Source: Bradyrhizobium sp. BR13661
GTDB lineage: Bacteria > Pseudomonadota > Alphaproteobacteria > Rhizobiales > Xanthobacteraceae
Direction of reading: 5' to 3'
DNA length: 64,000 nucleotides
Assembly (NCBI RefSeq): GCF_029892425.1
Contig: NZ_JARXWB010000032.1
Span: 28,724-92,723, forward strand
In this document: piece by piece, positions 8,303 to 15,819 of the stretch
How the letters are laid out: every line of letters begins with the position of its first letter
Position numbering within the stretch: the first letter of the stretch is position 1
Notes under the pieces: generated by a model
Told to the model about the DNA's origin: nothing
Databases searched by the model: none
What the model saw: the letters and a program-made list of their open reading frames with translations, nothing else
Position numbers and translations under genes: made by a program

Positions 8303-8809
8303 TCAGTACGGCGTGCACTCGCTGCGCACGATCCGCGGTTTCGAGCACAGCGCGGTGCCTGTCTTGCCCTCGAAGGCGTATTGTCGTTTGCCCGGCTTTA
8401 GCCGGTTCTCGATTCGTAGCGAGCATGCATTCCCAATCACCGTCATGTAGACGATGATGTAATTGTTCGGATATTCGCGCACGGCTTTCAACGTGTGCTT
8501 GCCCGCCACGCGCAGCGACGCGGAGCCGCCTATCGCTTCCGTCGGCTTGGCGCCGAGCTTCGCCGTATATTCCGTATGGCCCTCGATATTGGACTGCATG
8601 TCGAGCCTGGCGGTGCGGTCTGTCGACAGCATGCCGGTGCCCTCGGCATGAACGGGAAAATCCTTCACGGAAGGTTGCTCGCAATCGGCTAGCGCGTCGA
8701 ACGAGAATTTGGCGCGCGCGGTGACGCCGGCGGCATCGCTTTCCGGAGGCATCAGCAAGAAGGTGGCGGCGAGCGTGCTGAAAATGCAGGCGGACTTGAA
8801 TTTGGACAT
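8303..8809 (-). CDS. secreted hypothetical protein
   Basis: A 168-residue protein with a Sec-type signal peptide (SACIFSTLAATFLLM, cleavage near DAA). The start at ATG 8809 was chosen because GAGGGTGG lies 6-8 bp upstream; a second ATG eight codons earlier lacks an RBS. The mature protein has four Cys and mixed polar strands. I do not recognise the family. It is convergent with the caspase-like gene, 6 bp apart, and no partner is obvious. Confidence 0.6.
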   Translation of the reverse strand: MSKFKSACIFSTLAATFLLMPPESDAAGVTARAKFSFDALADCEQPSVKDFPVHAEGTGMLSTDRTARLDMQSNIEGHTEYTAKLGAKPTEAIGGSASLRVAGKHTLKAVREYPNNYIIVYMTVIGNACSLRIENRLKPGKRQYAFEGKTGTALCSKPRIVRSECTPY

Positions 8810-8943
8810 TTCGACCACCCTCAAGTTAAACATTTCATTCGCAACAATAATTTGCGGATTTAATTCTATCCGCGGGCCGGACGCAATCAGGCCATGCGAC
8901 CGCGGTCGCGCCTTTTCGCAAATTGGCGGTATTTAACGGCGCA

Positions 8944-8969
8944 GGAACCTTCTATAAGGGGTGACCGTT
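8944..8969 (+). promoter_or_regulatory. EcfG-type promoter of sodB
   Basis: GGAAC (8944-8948), 17 bp, then CGTT (8966-8969) matches the GGAAC-N16/17-CGTT consensus of the alphaproteobacterial general-stress sigma factor EcfG. The predicted transcript start is about 27 bp before the sodB ATG. It is the only clear match I found in an intergenic region of this window. Confidence 0.6.
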
Positions 8970-9002
8970 AGAACGTTCCCCACCAGTTGCGGACAAGAAC
9001 CC

Positions 9003-9599
9003 ATGACATTCACGCTGCCCCCACTCCCTTACGCCTATGACGCCCTCGGCCAGTTCATGTCGAAGGAGACGCTGGAATTCCACCACGACAAGCATCATCA
9101 GGCCTACGTCACCAACGGCAACAACGCGCTCAAGGGCACCGAATGGGAAGGCAAATCCCTGGAGGAGATCGTCCAGGGCTCGTTCGGCAAGAACCCCGCG
9201 GTGTTCAACAATGCGGGCCAGCACTACAACCACATCCACTTCTGGAGCTGGATGAAGCCCAATGGCGGCGGCACCAAGCTGCCGGGCAAGCTCGAGAAGA
9301 AGATCAACGAAGACCTCGGCGGCTTCGAGAAGTTCAAGACCGACTTCCAGGCGGCGGGCGTCGGCCAGTTCGGCTCCGGCTGGTGCTGGCTCCAGGTCAA
9401 GAACGGCAAGCTCGAGATCTCCAAGACCCCGAACGGCGAGAATCCGCTGGTGCACGGCGCCACCCCGATCCTCGGCTGCGACGTCTGGGAGCACTCCTAC
9501 TACATCGACTATCGCAACCGCCGCCCCGACTATCTCAAGGCGTTCGTCGAGAACCTCGTGAACTGGGAATACGTCGAGTCCCTGTTCGACAAGGTGTAA
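9003..9599 (+). CDS. sodB: Fe/Mn superoxide dismutase
   Basis: A 198-residue enzyme that dismutes superoxide to oxygen and hydrogen peroxide, cytoplasmic (no signal peptide). The start MTFTLPPLPY is the family N-terminus. Metal ligands are visible: His27 in LEFHHDKHH, a second His in HYNHIHFW, and the Asp and His of CDVWEHSYYIDY. The length is normal. FGSGWCWL is present. An EcfG-like promoter precedes it and a strong hairpin terminator follows, so it is monocistronic and probably part of the general stress response. Confidence 0.95.
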   Translation: MTFTLPPLPYAYDALGQFMSKETLEFHHDKHHQAYVTNGNNALKGTEWEGKSLEEIVQGSFGKNPAVFNNAGQHYNHIHFWSWMKPNGGGTKLPGKLEKKINEDLGGFEKFKTDFQAAGVGQFGSGWCWLQVKNGKLEISKTPNGENPLVHGATPILGCDVWEHSYYIDYRNRRPDYLKAFVENLVNWEYVESLFDKV

Positions 9600-9623
9600 G
9601 TTCGCGCGCCCGGGAATGACAAC

Positions 9624-9653
9624 AAAGGCGGTCGCTCACGCGGCCGCCTTTTT
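9624..9653 (+). terminator. intrinsic terminator after sodB
   Basis: AAAGGCGGTCGC, loop TCAC, then GCGGCCGCCTTTTT: a 12-bp stem with one G-T pair followed by a T-run, 24 bp after the sodB stop. Confidence 0.85.
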
Positions 9654-9767
9654 GCTGTGCGGAATTGTCCTGCGCGGCGCGCGTATCGGCCTGTGATCCT
9701 ACCGTTTGCATCACCTCGGCGGCGCGCTTAATCAGGACGGGCATCACCCTCGAGCCGATCCCGCCCG

Positions 9768-10370
9768 TTGTCAGATCCACTCCCGAATAATCCGGCGCCT
9801 GCCGAGGACGAGCCGCGGCCCGGACGCATCCGCAAGCCGATCGGTTGGTCGACGATCATCATCGCCGTGCTGGTGGCGGTCAGTGCGGCCCTGGTCTGGC
9901 GCCGTGACGGCACCGACGGCGTGCTCGAAATCCTCACCCACGATCTCTCATTGTTCGGCGGCATCCTGCCGCGCGTGCTGGCCGGTTGCCTGCTCGGCGC
10001 GTTCATCTCGGAAATCCTGCCGCACGAAAAAGTCTCGCGCTCGCTCGGGCCGAAATCCGGCCTGAAGGGCCTTCTGATCGGCACCGCCTTCGGGGCGATC
10101 CTGCCAGGCGGTCCCTTCACCGCCTATCCCGTCGCGAGCGCGCTCTTGGCCGTCGGCGCCGATTTCGGCGCCACCATCGCCATGGTCGTGAGCTGGACGC
10201 TGATCGGTTACGGCCGCGCGGTCGCCTGGGAAATCCCGATCATGGGCACCGACTTCACGCTGTGGCGGATCCTGATCTCGCTGCCGCTGCCGGTGCTGGC
10301 AGGCGCGCTCGGCCGCTTCGTCTATGTCCGGGTCTATCCGAAGCGCGACGCCGACGAGGATGCGGCATGA
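9768..10370 (+). CDS. half-size membrane permease (YraQ/DUF318-like)
   Basis: A 200-residue integral membrane protein with a hydrophilic N-terminus of about 25 residues and then roughly five hydrophobic segments. The central motif ILPGGPFTAYP resembles the conserved glycine-proline loops of the permease family PF03773. The start is a TTG at 9768; no ATG is available in frame upstream, so the exact start is uncertain. Its last codons overlap the next gene (ATGA at 10367-10370). Full PF03773 permeases have two such halves in one chain; here the halves are separate genes. It may carry a metal or metalloid anion, which is inference. Confidence 0.7.
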   Translation: MSDPLPNNPAPAEDEPRPGRIRKPIGWSTIIIAVLVAVSAALVWRRDGTDGVLEILTHDLSLFGGILPRVLAGCLLGAFISEILPHEKVSRSLGPKSGLKGLLIGTAFGAILPGGPFTAYPVASALLAVGADFGATIAMVVSWTLIGYGRAVAWEIPIMGTDFTLWRILISLPLPVLAGALGRFVYVRVYPKRDADEDAA

Positions 10371-10867
10371 GCGCAGCGCTGCTCATCGATATGCTGCTCT
10401 GGGGCTCGGTGTTCGGCGTCGGCCTGATTGCGTTCCGCCGGGGGCCTCCCGTGTTCAAGGCCTCGCTGCGCGAGGGCACGATGGATTTCGTCAACATCGT
10501 GCCGCGGATCGCGCTGGGCGTGATCGGCTCCGGCTACATCGCCGCCATCATCCCGCAGGAGGTGATCACCGGCTGGCTCGGCCCCGACAGCGGCTGGCTG
10601 GGGGTCACGAGCGCGGTGATTGCCGGCGCCGCCACCCCCGGCGGCCCGGTGATCGGCTTTTCCATTGGCACCGTTGCCCTGAAGTCGGGCGGCGGGGTGC
10701 CCCAGGTGGTCGCCTATGTCGTCGCCTGGGCCCTTTTTGCCTTCCAGCGGGTGATTTTGTGGGAAATCCCGTTCATGCCGGCCCGTTTCGTCTGGTTCCG
10801 CTGCGCTGTCTCGGTGCCGTTCCCGTTCCTGGCCGCTGCCATCGCGATGGTGATCGGGAAGCCCTGA
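10367..10867 (+). CDS. half-size membrane permease (YraQ/DUF318-like), partner
   Basis: A 166-residue integral membrane protein with about four hydrophobic segments and the motif ATPGGPVIGF, parallel to ILPGGPF of the preceding gene. It starts within the ATGA overlap, so the two are translationally coupled and probably form a heterodimer equivalent to one full-length permease. The Zur-like operator lies 22 bp after its stop, so it probably belongs to a different transcript from the zinc uptake genes. Confidence 0.7.
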   Translation: MSAALLIDMLLWGSVFGVGLIAFRRGPPVFKASLREGTMDFVNIVPRIALGVIGSGYIAAIIPQEVITGWLGPDSGWLGVTSAVIAGAATPGGPVIGFSIGTVALKSGGGVPQVVAYVVAWALFAFQRVILWEIPFMPARFVWFRCAVSVPFPFLAAAIAMVIGKP

Positions 10868-10889
10868 GCCGGCCGTGGACATGGGTAAT

Positions 10890-10902
10890 GTTATAATATA
10901 AC
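10890..10902. promoter_or_regulatory. Zur-type operator overlapping a -10 element
   Basis: GTTATAATATAAC is a perfect odd palindrome, extended by partial symmetry to about 21 bp. This is the AT-rich form of alphaproteobacterial Zur boxes. The hexamer TATAAT (10892-10897) lies inside it, so a bound repressor would cover the -10 region. It stands 9 bp before the His-rich micropeptide gene and about 270 bp before znuC. Zinc-dependent repression is inferred from the palindrome and the genes behind it. Confidence 0.75.
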
Positions 10903-10911
10903 GTCATCAGC

Positions 10912-11172
10912 ATGGTTCCCGCCGCGTCCCACGCCCATCATCACGATCATGCCCATGGTCATTCCCATGACCACGACCATGACCACGACCATGACCACGG
11001 GCATTCGCATGGGCACGACCACACCCACGCCCATGTTCACGACGCGGCCTCGCCGCATCCGGCCCAGGACGCGCCCTGGTCGATCCTGCGCATGACCATG
11101 GCCGGCCGCCTCTCGGCCGCCGTCGCCGTCTGCGCCGTGCTCTGGGGCATCGTTTGGCTGGCGATGAGGTGA
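10912..11172 (+). CDS. His-rich membrane micropeptide in the znu operon
   Basis: An 86-residue protein. Residues about 7-43 are almost only His alternating with Asp, Gly, Ala and Ser (over 20 His), then a short linker (SPHPAQDAPWS) and one C-terminal transmembrane helix (LSAAVAVCAVLWGIVWLAM). The His tract would bind zinc at the membrane surface. It starts 9 bp after the Zur-like palindrome and ends 2 bp before znuC, so it is the first gene of the operon. A role as zinc sink, sensor or docking peptide for ZnuA or the GTPase is inference. The His tract is coded by near-identical CAC/CAT repeats and may vary in length between strains. Confidence 0.75.
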   Translation: MVPAASHAHHHDHAHGHSHDHDHDHDHDHGHSHGHDHTHAHVHDAASPHPAQDAPWSILRMTMAGRLSAAVAVCAVLWGIVWLAMR

Positions 11173-11174
11173 CT

Positions 11175-11927
11175 ATGGCCCAGCTCGCCTTCCGCAACGT
11201 CACGCTCGGCTATGACCGTCATCCGGCCGTGCACCATCTCAATGGCGAGATCGCATCCGGCGCGCTCGTCGCGGTGATCGGCCCCAACGGCGCCGGCAAG
11301 TCGACCCTGCTGCGTGGCATCGTCGGCATCCTGAAGCCGCTCGACGGCAGCATCCATCTCGGCGGGCTGGATGCCCGCGACATCGCCTATCTGCCGCAGA
11401 GCGCGGACATCGACCGCAGCTTCCCGATCTCGGTGTTCGATTTCGTCGGCACCGGGCTGTGGCGGTTGACCTCCCTGTTCGGCGGCATCGGCAAGGCCGC
11501 GCGCCAAAAGATTCTTCGCGCGATCGCCTCCGTCGGCCTCAACGGTTTCGAGAACCGCCCCATCGGCACGCTCTCGGGCGGGCAGATGCAGCGCGTGTTG
11601 TTCGCGCGCGTGCTGCTGCAGGATGCGCGCCTGATCGTGCTCGACGAGCCCTTCAACGCCATCGACAGCAAGACCACGGCCGATCTGCTCGCGCTGGTGA
11701 AGCACTGGCACGGCGAGGGCCGCACCGTGCTCGCCGCGCTGCACGACATGGAGATGGTGCGCACCCATTTCAGCGAGACGCTGATTCTGGCGCGCGGCCC
11801 GGTGGCCTGGGGACTGACGGCGGAGGTGCTGACGCCGGAGAATCTGATGGTCGCGATGCGGATGTGCGAGGCCTTCGACGACAGTGCCACGGCCTGTGCC
11901 GAGGACGGACGCTCGCGGGCGGCGTGA
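11175..11927 (+). CDS. znuC: zinc ABC transporter ATP-binding protein
   Basis: A 250-residue ABC ATPase. The Walker A motif GPNGAGKST is at residues 36-44, the signature LSGGQMQR starts at residue 133, Walker B is LIVLDEP, and the switch His is in ALHDM. It hydrolyses ATP on the cytoplasmic side to drive uptake through ZnuB. The start is ATG 11175, 2 bp after the micropeptide stop. The context (Zur-like box, permease, binding protein, COG0523 GTPase) supports zinc over manganese. Confidence 0.9.
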   Translation: MAQLAFRNVTLGYDRHPAVHHLNGEIASGALVAVIGPNGAGKSTLLRGIVGILKPLDGSIHLGGLDARDIAYLPQSADIDRSFPISVFDFVGTGLWRLTSLFGGIGKAARQKILRAIASVGLNGFENRPIGTLSGGQMQRVLFARVLLQDARLIVLDEPFNAIDSKTTADLLALVKHWHGEGRTVLAALHDMEMVRTHFSETLILARGPVAWGLTAEVLTPENLMVAMRMCEAFDDSATACAEDGRSRAA

Positions 11928-11933
11928 TTGCAG

Positions 11934-12803
11934 ATGGTTTATGACGCGCTGATCGGCCCGTTCACCGAATTCGAATTCATGCGGCGGGCGCTGGCCGCCG
12001 TGATCGCGCTGTCGCTGGCGGGCGCGCCGATCGGCGTGTTCCTGATGCTGCGGCGGATGAGCCTCGTCGGCGATGCCATGGCGCATGCGATCCTGCCCGG
12101 CGCGGCCGTCGGCTTCCTGCTCTCCGGCCTCAATCTGTTCGCGATGACCGCCGGCGGGCTGATCGCCGGCTTTGCGGTGGCGATCCTCGCCGGCGTGGTC
12201 GCGCGCTCGACCGGGCTGAAGGAGGATGCGTCGCTGGCGACCTTCTATCTGGCCTCGCTGGCGCTGGGCGTCACCATCGTCTCGATCAAGGGCACCAATA
12301 TCGATCTGCTGCACGTCTTGTTCGGCAATATCCTCGCGATGGACGACCAGACGCTGCTCGTTGTCGCCTTCAACGCCACGGTGACGCTGCTGGTGCTCGC
12401 GGTGATCTATCGCCCGCTGGTGATCGAGAGCGTCGATCCGCTATTTTTGCGCACGGTCAGTCGCGCCGGCGGCCCCGCGCATCTGGCCTTCCTCGCGTTG
12501 GTCGTGATCAACCTCGTCAACGGCTTCCAGGCGCTCGGCACGCTGCTGGCGGTGGGCCTGATGATCCTGCCGGCGGGTATCGCGCGATTCTGGTCGCGCG
12601 ATCTCACCGTCATGATCTGCATCGCGGTCGTCGCAGCTGCGCTCTCGGGCTACGCCGGTCTCGTGCTGTCGTTCCAGACCCGCGTGCCCTCGGGCCCTGC
12701 GATCATTCTGGTCGCGACGGTGCTCTACATCGTCTCCGTCCTGTTCGGCCGTGTCGGCGGCATCATCAGGCAGATGTTTCCCGGCCGGCATCTGGAGGCG
12801 TGA
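11934..12803 (+). CDS. znuB: zinc ABC transporter permease
   Basis: A 289-residue ABC-3 family permease with about eight hydrophobic segments. Family motifs include LMLRRMSLVGDAMAHAILPG near the N-terminus and LLAVGLMILPAGIARFW near the C-terminus. The start at ATG 11934 is 6 bp after the znuC stop; an in-frame TTG at 11928 is a weaker option. Its stop nearly overlaps the start of the binding protein gene. Confidence 0.9.
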   Translation: MVYDALIGPFTEFEFMRRALAAVIALSLAGAPIGVFLMLRRMSLVGDAMAHAILPGAAVGFLLSGLNLFAMTAGGLIAGFAVAILAGVVARSTGLKEDASLATFYLASLALGVTIVSIKGTNIDLLHVLFGNILAMDDQTLLVVAFNATVTLLVLAVIYRPLVIESVDPLFLRTVSRAGGPAHLAFLALVVINLVNGFQALGTLLAVGLMILPAGIARFWSRDLTVMICIAVVAAALSGYAGLVLSFQTRVPSGPAIILVATVLYIVSVLFGRVGGIIRQMFPGRHLEA

Positions 12804-12805
12804 CG

Positions 12806-13666
12806 ATGCGCGTTCTTCTCCTTGCCTTGCTGCTATCAGCCTCGCCGCTGCACGCGGCTGAACGGCTCAACGTGGTCGCGAGTTTTTCGATCCTCGGCGA
12901 TTTCGTTCGCAACGTTGGCGGTGACCGGGTCAACGTCACGACGCTGGTCGGCCCCGACAGCGACGTCCATGTCTATACGCCTGCGCCAAGCGATGCGAAG
13001 CGGATTGCGGATGCGAAGCTCGTCATCGTCAACGGGCTCGGCCTCGAAGGCTGGCTGCCGCGCCTCGTGCAGTCCTCCGGCAGCAAGGCAAAGGTCGTCA
13101 CCGCGAGCGCCGGCATTGCCCCGCACAAGCTCGGCTCGGCCGCCGATCCCCATGCCTGGCAGTCCGTGCCGAATGCCAGGATCTACGTGGCCGACATCGC
13201 CAATGCGCTGGCCGCGGCGGACCCTGATGATGCGGACTTCTTCCGCGCCCAGGCCAGGGCCTATCTGGAAAAGCTCGAAGCGCTCGACCGCGAGGTTCGC
13301 GAGTCCGTGGCCAAAATTCCGCCCGAGCGGCGCAAGGTGATCTCGACCCATGATGCGTTCGGCTATTTCGCCGCCGAATACGGCATCCAGTTCATCGCGC
13401 CCCTCGGCGTTTCGACCGAAACCGAGCCCAGCGCGCGGGACATTGCGGCCATCATCGGCCAGGTCAAGGCGCAGAAAATTCCGGCCGTTTTCCTTGAGAA
13501 TATCAGCGATGACCGGCTGATCCGGCGGATCGCGGCCGAGACCGGCGCAAAGGTCGGCGGGACCCTGATTTCGGACGGTTTGACCGCCGAAAAGGGGCCT
13601 GCACCCACTTACATTGACATGGTCAGGCACAATATAAAGGCCCTGACCAGCGCGCTTGACCATTAG
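12806..13666 (+). CDS. znuA: zinc/manganese ABC transporter substrate-binding protein
   Basis: A 286-residue periplasmic binding protein of cluster A-I with a Sec signal peptide (VLLLALLLSASPLHA). Metal-ligand positions are visible: His in DVHVYTP, His in DPHAWQ, His in STHDAFGYF and a late Asp in TLISDGL. It lacks the long His/Asp-rich loop of classical ZnuA; the His-rich function may be supplied by the micropeptide encoded first in the operon (inference). ATG 12806 is preferred over GTG 12800 because GGAG lies 8 bp upstream. Metal choice between zinc and manganese rests on operon context. Confidence 0.87.
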   Translation: MRVLLLALLLSASPLHAAERLNVVASFSILGDFVRNVGGDRVNVTTLVGPDSDVHVYTPAPSDAKRIADAKLVIVNGLGLEGWLPRLVQSSGSKAKVVTASAGIAPHKLGSAADPHAWQSVPNARIYVADIANALAAADPDDADFFRAQARAYLEKLEALDREVRESVAKIPPERRKVISTHDAFGYFAAEYGIQFIAPLGVSTETEPSARDIAAIIGQVKAQKIPAVFLENISDDRLIRRIAAETGAKVGGTLISDGLTAEKGPAPTYIDMVRHNIKALTSALDH

Positions 13667-13720
13667 GGCAGGGGGCCACCCCGCCTCGCGTCGCGCGACC
13701 AGCCTACGTCCGGAGTTCTT

Positions 13721-14770
13721 ATGTCTGAAGCGACCGCCTCCAAAATTCCCGTGACCGTCCTGACCGGCTATCTCGGTGCCGGCAAGACCACGCTGCTCAA
13801 CCGCATCCTGTCGGAGAACCACGGCAAGAAATACGCCGTCATCGTCAACGAATTCGGCGAGATCGGCATCGACAACGACCTCATCATCGGCGCCGATGAG
13901 GAAGTTTTCGAGATGAACAACGGCTGCATCTGCTGCACCGTGCGCGGCGACCTCGTGCGCATCATGGACGGCTTGATGAAGCGCAAGGGCAAGTTCGACG
14001 CCATCATCGTCGAGACCACAGGCCTTGCCGATCCGGCGCCGGTCGCCCAGACCTTCTTCGTCGACGAGGACGTGCAGAAGAATGCGCGGCTCGACGCAGT
14101 CGTCACGGTTGCTGATGCCAAGTGGCTGTCCGACCGTTTGAAGGACGCGCCCGAGGCCAAGAACCAGATCGCCTTCGCCGATGTCATCGTGCTGAACAAG
14201 ACCGATCTCGTCACCAAGCCGGAGCTTGCCGAGGTCGAGGCCCGCATCCGCGGCATCAACCCCTATGCGAAACTCCATCGCACCGAGCGCTGCTCGGTCG
14301 CGCTGGCCGACGTGCTCGATCGCGGCGCGTTCGATCTCGACCGCATCCTCGACATCGAGCCTGACTTCCTCGTGGCCGACGATCATGATCACGACCATGA
14401 TCATCACCACCATCACGACCACGATCATCATCACCATGATCACGGTCACGGCCTGAAGCACTATCACGACGAGGACATGCAGTCGCTCTCGCTCAAGACC
14501 GACAAGCCGCTCGATCCCAACGTGTTCATGCCCTGGCTCCAGAACCTGGTGCAGGTCGAGGGCGGCAAGATCCTGCGCTCCAAGGGTATCCTCGCCTTCC
14601 ACGACGACGATGATCGCTACGTGTTCCAGGGCGTCCACATGATGCTGGAGGGCAACCACCAGCGGAAGTGGAAGGAGGGTGAGGCCCGCGAGAGCCGGCT
14701 TGTCTTCATCGGCCGCGAATTGCCGGAAGAGCTCATTCGCACCGGCTTCGAGAGCTGCATCGTCTCGTGA
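13721..14770 (+). CDS. COG0523 (CobW/ZNG1-type) GTPase metallochaperone
   Basis: A 349-residue G3E-family GTPase. Walker A GYLGAGKTT is at residues 16-24, the metal-binding CxCC motif (Cys69, Cys71, Cys72) is in NNGCICC, NKTD is the guanine-specificity motif, and a CobW C-terminal domain follows. Between the two domains, about residues 221-249, is a His/Asp-rich loop. COG0523 proteins in Zur regulons deliver or conserve zinc under limitation. It lies 54 bp after znuA and shares a TGATG stop-start with the WD40 gene. Cobalamin (CobW) function is unlikely because no cob genes are nearby. Confidence 0.9.
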   Translation: MSEATASKIPVTVLTGYLGAGKTTLLNRILSENHGKKYAVIVNEFGEIGIDNDLIIGADEEVFEMNNGCICCTVRGDLVRIMDGLMKRKGKFDAIIVETTGLADPAPVAQTFFVDEDVQKNARLDAVVTVADAKWLSDRLKDAPEAKNQIAFADVIVLNKTDLVTKPELAEVEARIRGINPYAKLHRTERCSVALADVLDRGAFDLDRILDIEPDFLVADDHDHDHDHHHHHDHDHHHHDHGHGLKHYHDEDMQSLSLKTDKPLDPNVFMPWLQNLVQVEGGKILRSKGILAFHDDDDRYVFQGVHMMLEGNHQRKWKEGEARESRLVFIGRELPEELIRTGFESCIVS

Positions 14771-15789
14771 TGAAAGAGTTTACGCCCGCCCCCGATTCCG
14801 CCTCGATCGTCTCCGTCACCGACCGCGTCAAGCCTGTGACGCTCGGCATGGGCGTGACCTCGGTGCACTTCCTCGGACCTCGTGCCGCCTTTGTCGGTGC
14901 CGAGGAGAATGTCGCGTTTGTCGACGACAAGGGTGAGGTCACGTCAGTCGCCGTGCACAGCGGCGGCATTCTTTCGGCCGCCTCCGACGGCAAGCGCCTC
15001 ATCATGGGCGGCGACGACGGTAAGGTTGTCTCGCTCGACGCCAAGGGCGAGGTGACGCTGCTTGCGACCGATCCGAAGCGGCGCTGGATCGATGCGGTGG
15101 CGTTGCATCCGGATGGTGCTTACGCCTGGTCGGCCGGCAAGACCGCGACCGTCAAGAGCGGCAAGAACGAGGAGAAATCGCTCGACGTGCCCTCGACCGT
15201 CGGCGGCCTCGCCTTCGCCCCAAAAGGCCTGCGCCTCGCGATCGCGCATTACAATGGCGCGACGCTGTGGTTTCCCAACATGGACGGATCAGCCGAATTC
15301 CTGCCCTGGGCCGGCTCGCATCTCGGCGTCACCTTCAGCCCGGACAACAAGTTTCTGGTGACCTCGATGCACGAGTCGGCCCTGCATGGCTGGCGGCTCG
15401 CCGATAACAGGCACATGCGGATGACCGGCTATCCCGGCCGCGTCCGTTCGATGTCCTGGAGCGCGGGCGGCAAGGGGCTCGCGACCTCGGGTGCCGACAC
15501 CGTCATCATCTGGCCGTTCGCCAGCAAGGACGGCCCGATGGGCAAGGAGCCCGCGATGCTCGCGCCGCTGCAGGCGCGCGTGGCCGTGGTCGCCTGCCAC
15601 CCCAAGAACGACATTCTGGCCTGCGGCTACAGTGACGGCACCGTGCTGATGGTGCGGCTGGAAGACGGCGCCGAGATCCTGGTCCGCCGCAACGGCACGC
15701 CGCCGGTCGCAGGCCTCGCCTGGAACGCCAAGGGCACGCTGCTGGCCTTCGCCGACGAAAATGGGGACGGCGGCCTGCTGGAGCTTTGA
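14770..15789 (+). CDS. WD40 repeat protein of the zinc cluster
   Basis: A 339-residue cytoplasmic protein made of repeated beta-propeller blades: several segments fit the pattern with GH/SH-like starts and W/I-D-like ends (for example LHGWRLAD, VIIWPF, LMVRLED), consistent with six or seven blades. It has no signal peptide. The ATG at 14770 overlaps the TGA of the GTPase gene, so translation is coupled. WD40 proteins serve as scaffolds; a complex with the COG0523 GTPase is suggested by coupling and not proven by the sequence. Confidence 0.8.
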   Translation: MKEFTPAPDSASIVSVTDRVKPVTLGMGVTSVHFLGPRAAFVGAEENVAFVDDKGEVTSVAVHSGGILSAASDGKRLIMGGDDGKVVSLDAKGEVTLLATDPKRRWIDAVALHPDGAYAWSAGKTATVKSGKNEEKSLDVPSTVGGLAFAPKGLRLAIAHYNGATLWFPNMDGSAEFLPWAGSHLGVTFSPDNKFLVTSMHESALHGWRLADNRHMRMTGYPGRVRSMSWSAGGKGLATSGADTVIIWPFASKDGPMGKEPAMLAPLQARVAVVACHPKNDILACGYSDGTVLMVRLEDGAEILVRRNGTPPVAGLAWNAKGTLLAFADENGDGGLLEL

Positions 15790-15819
15790 TCTGTCATCGT
15801 TCCGGCCTTATAGGGAATC

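Noticed and set aside
6836..8833. Caspase-like gene plus neighbour as a defence or cell-death operon
   Set aside because: The neighbour is convergent with a Sec signal and no toxin or effector domain; no sensor or nucleotide-signal gene is adjacent.
10930..11035. Tandem CAC/CAT-rich repeat as a possible CRISPR or microsatellite array
   Set aside because: It is in frame within the His-rich micropeptide. Repeats are 6 bp with no spacers, so it is coding low complexity.
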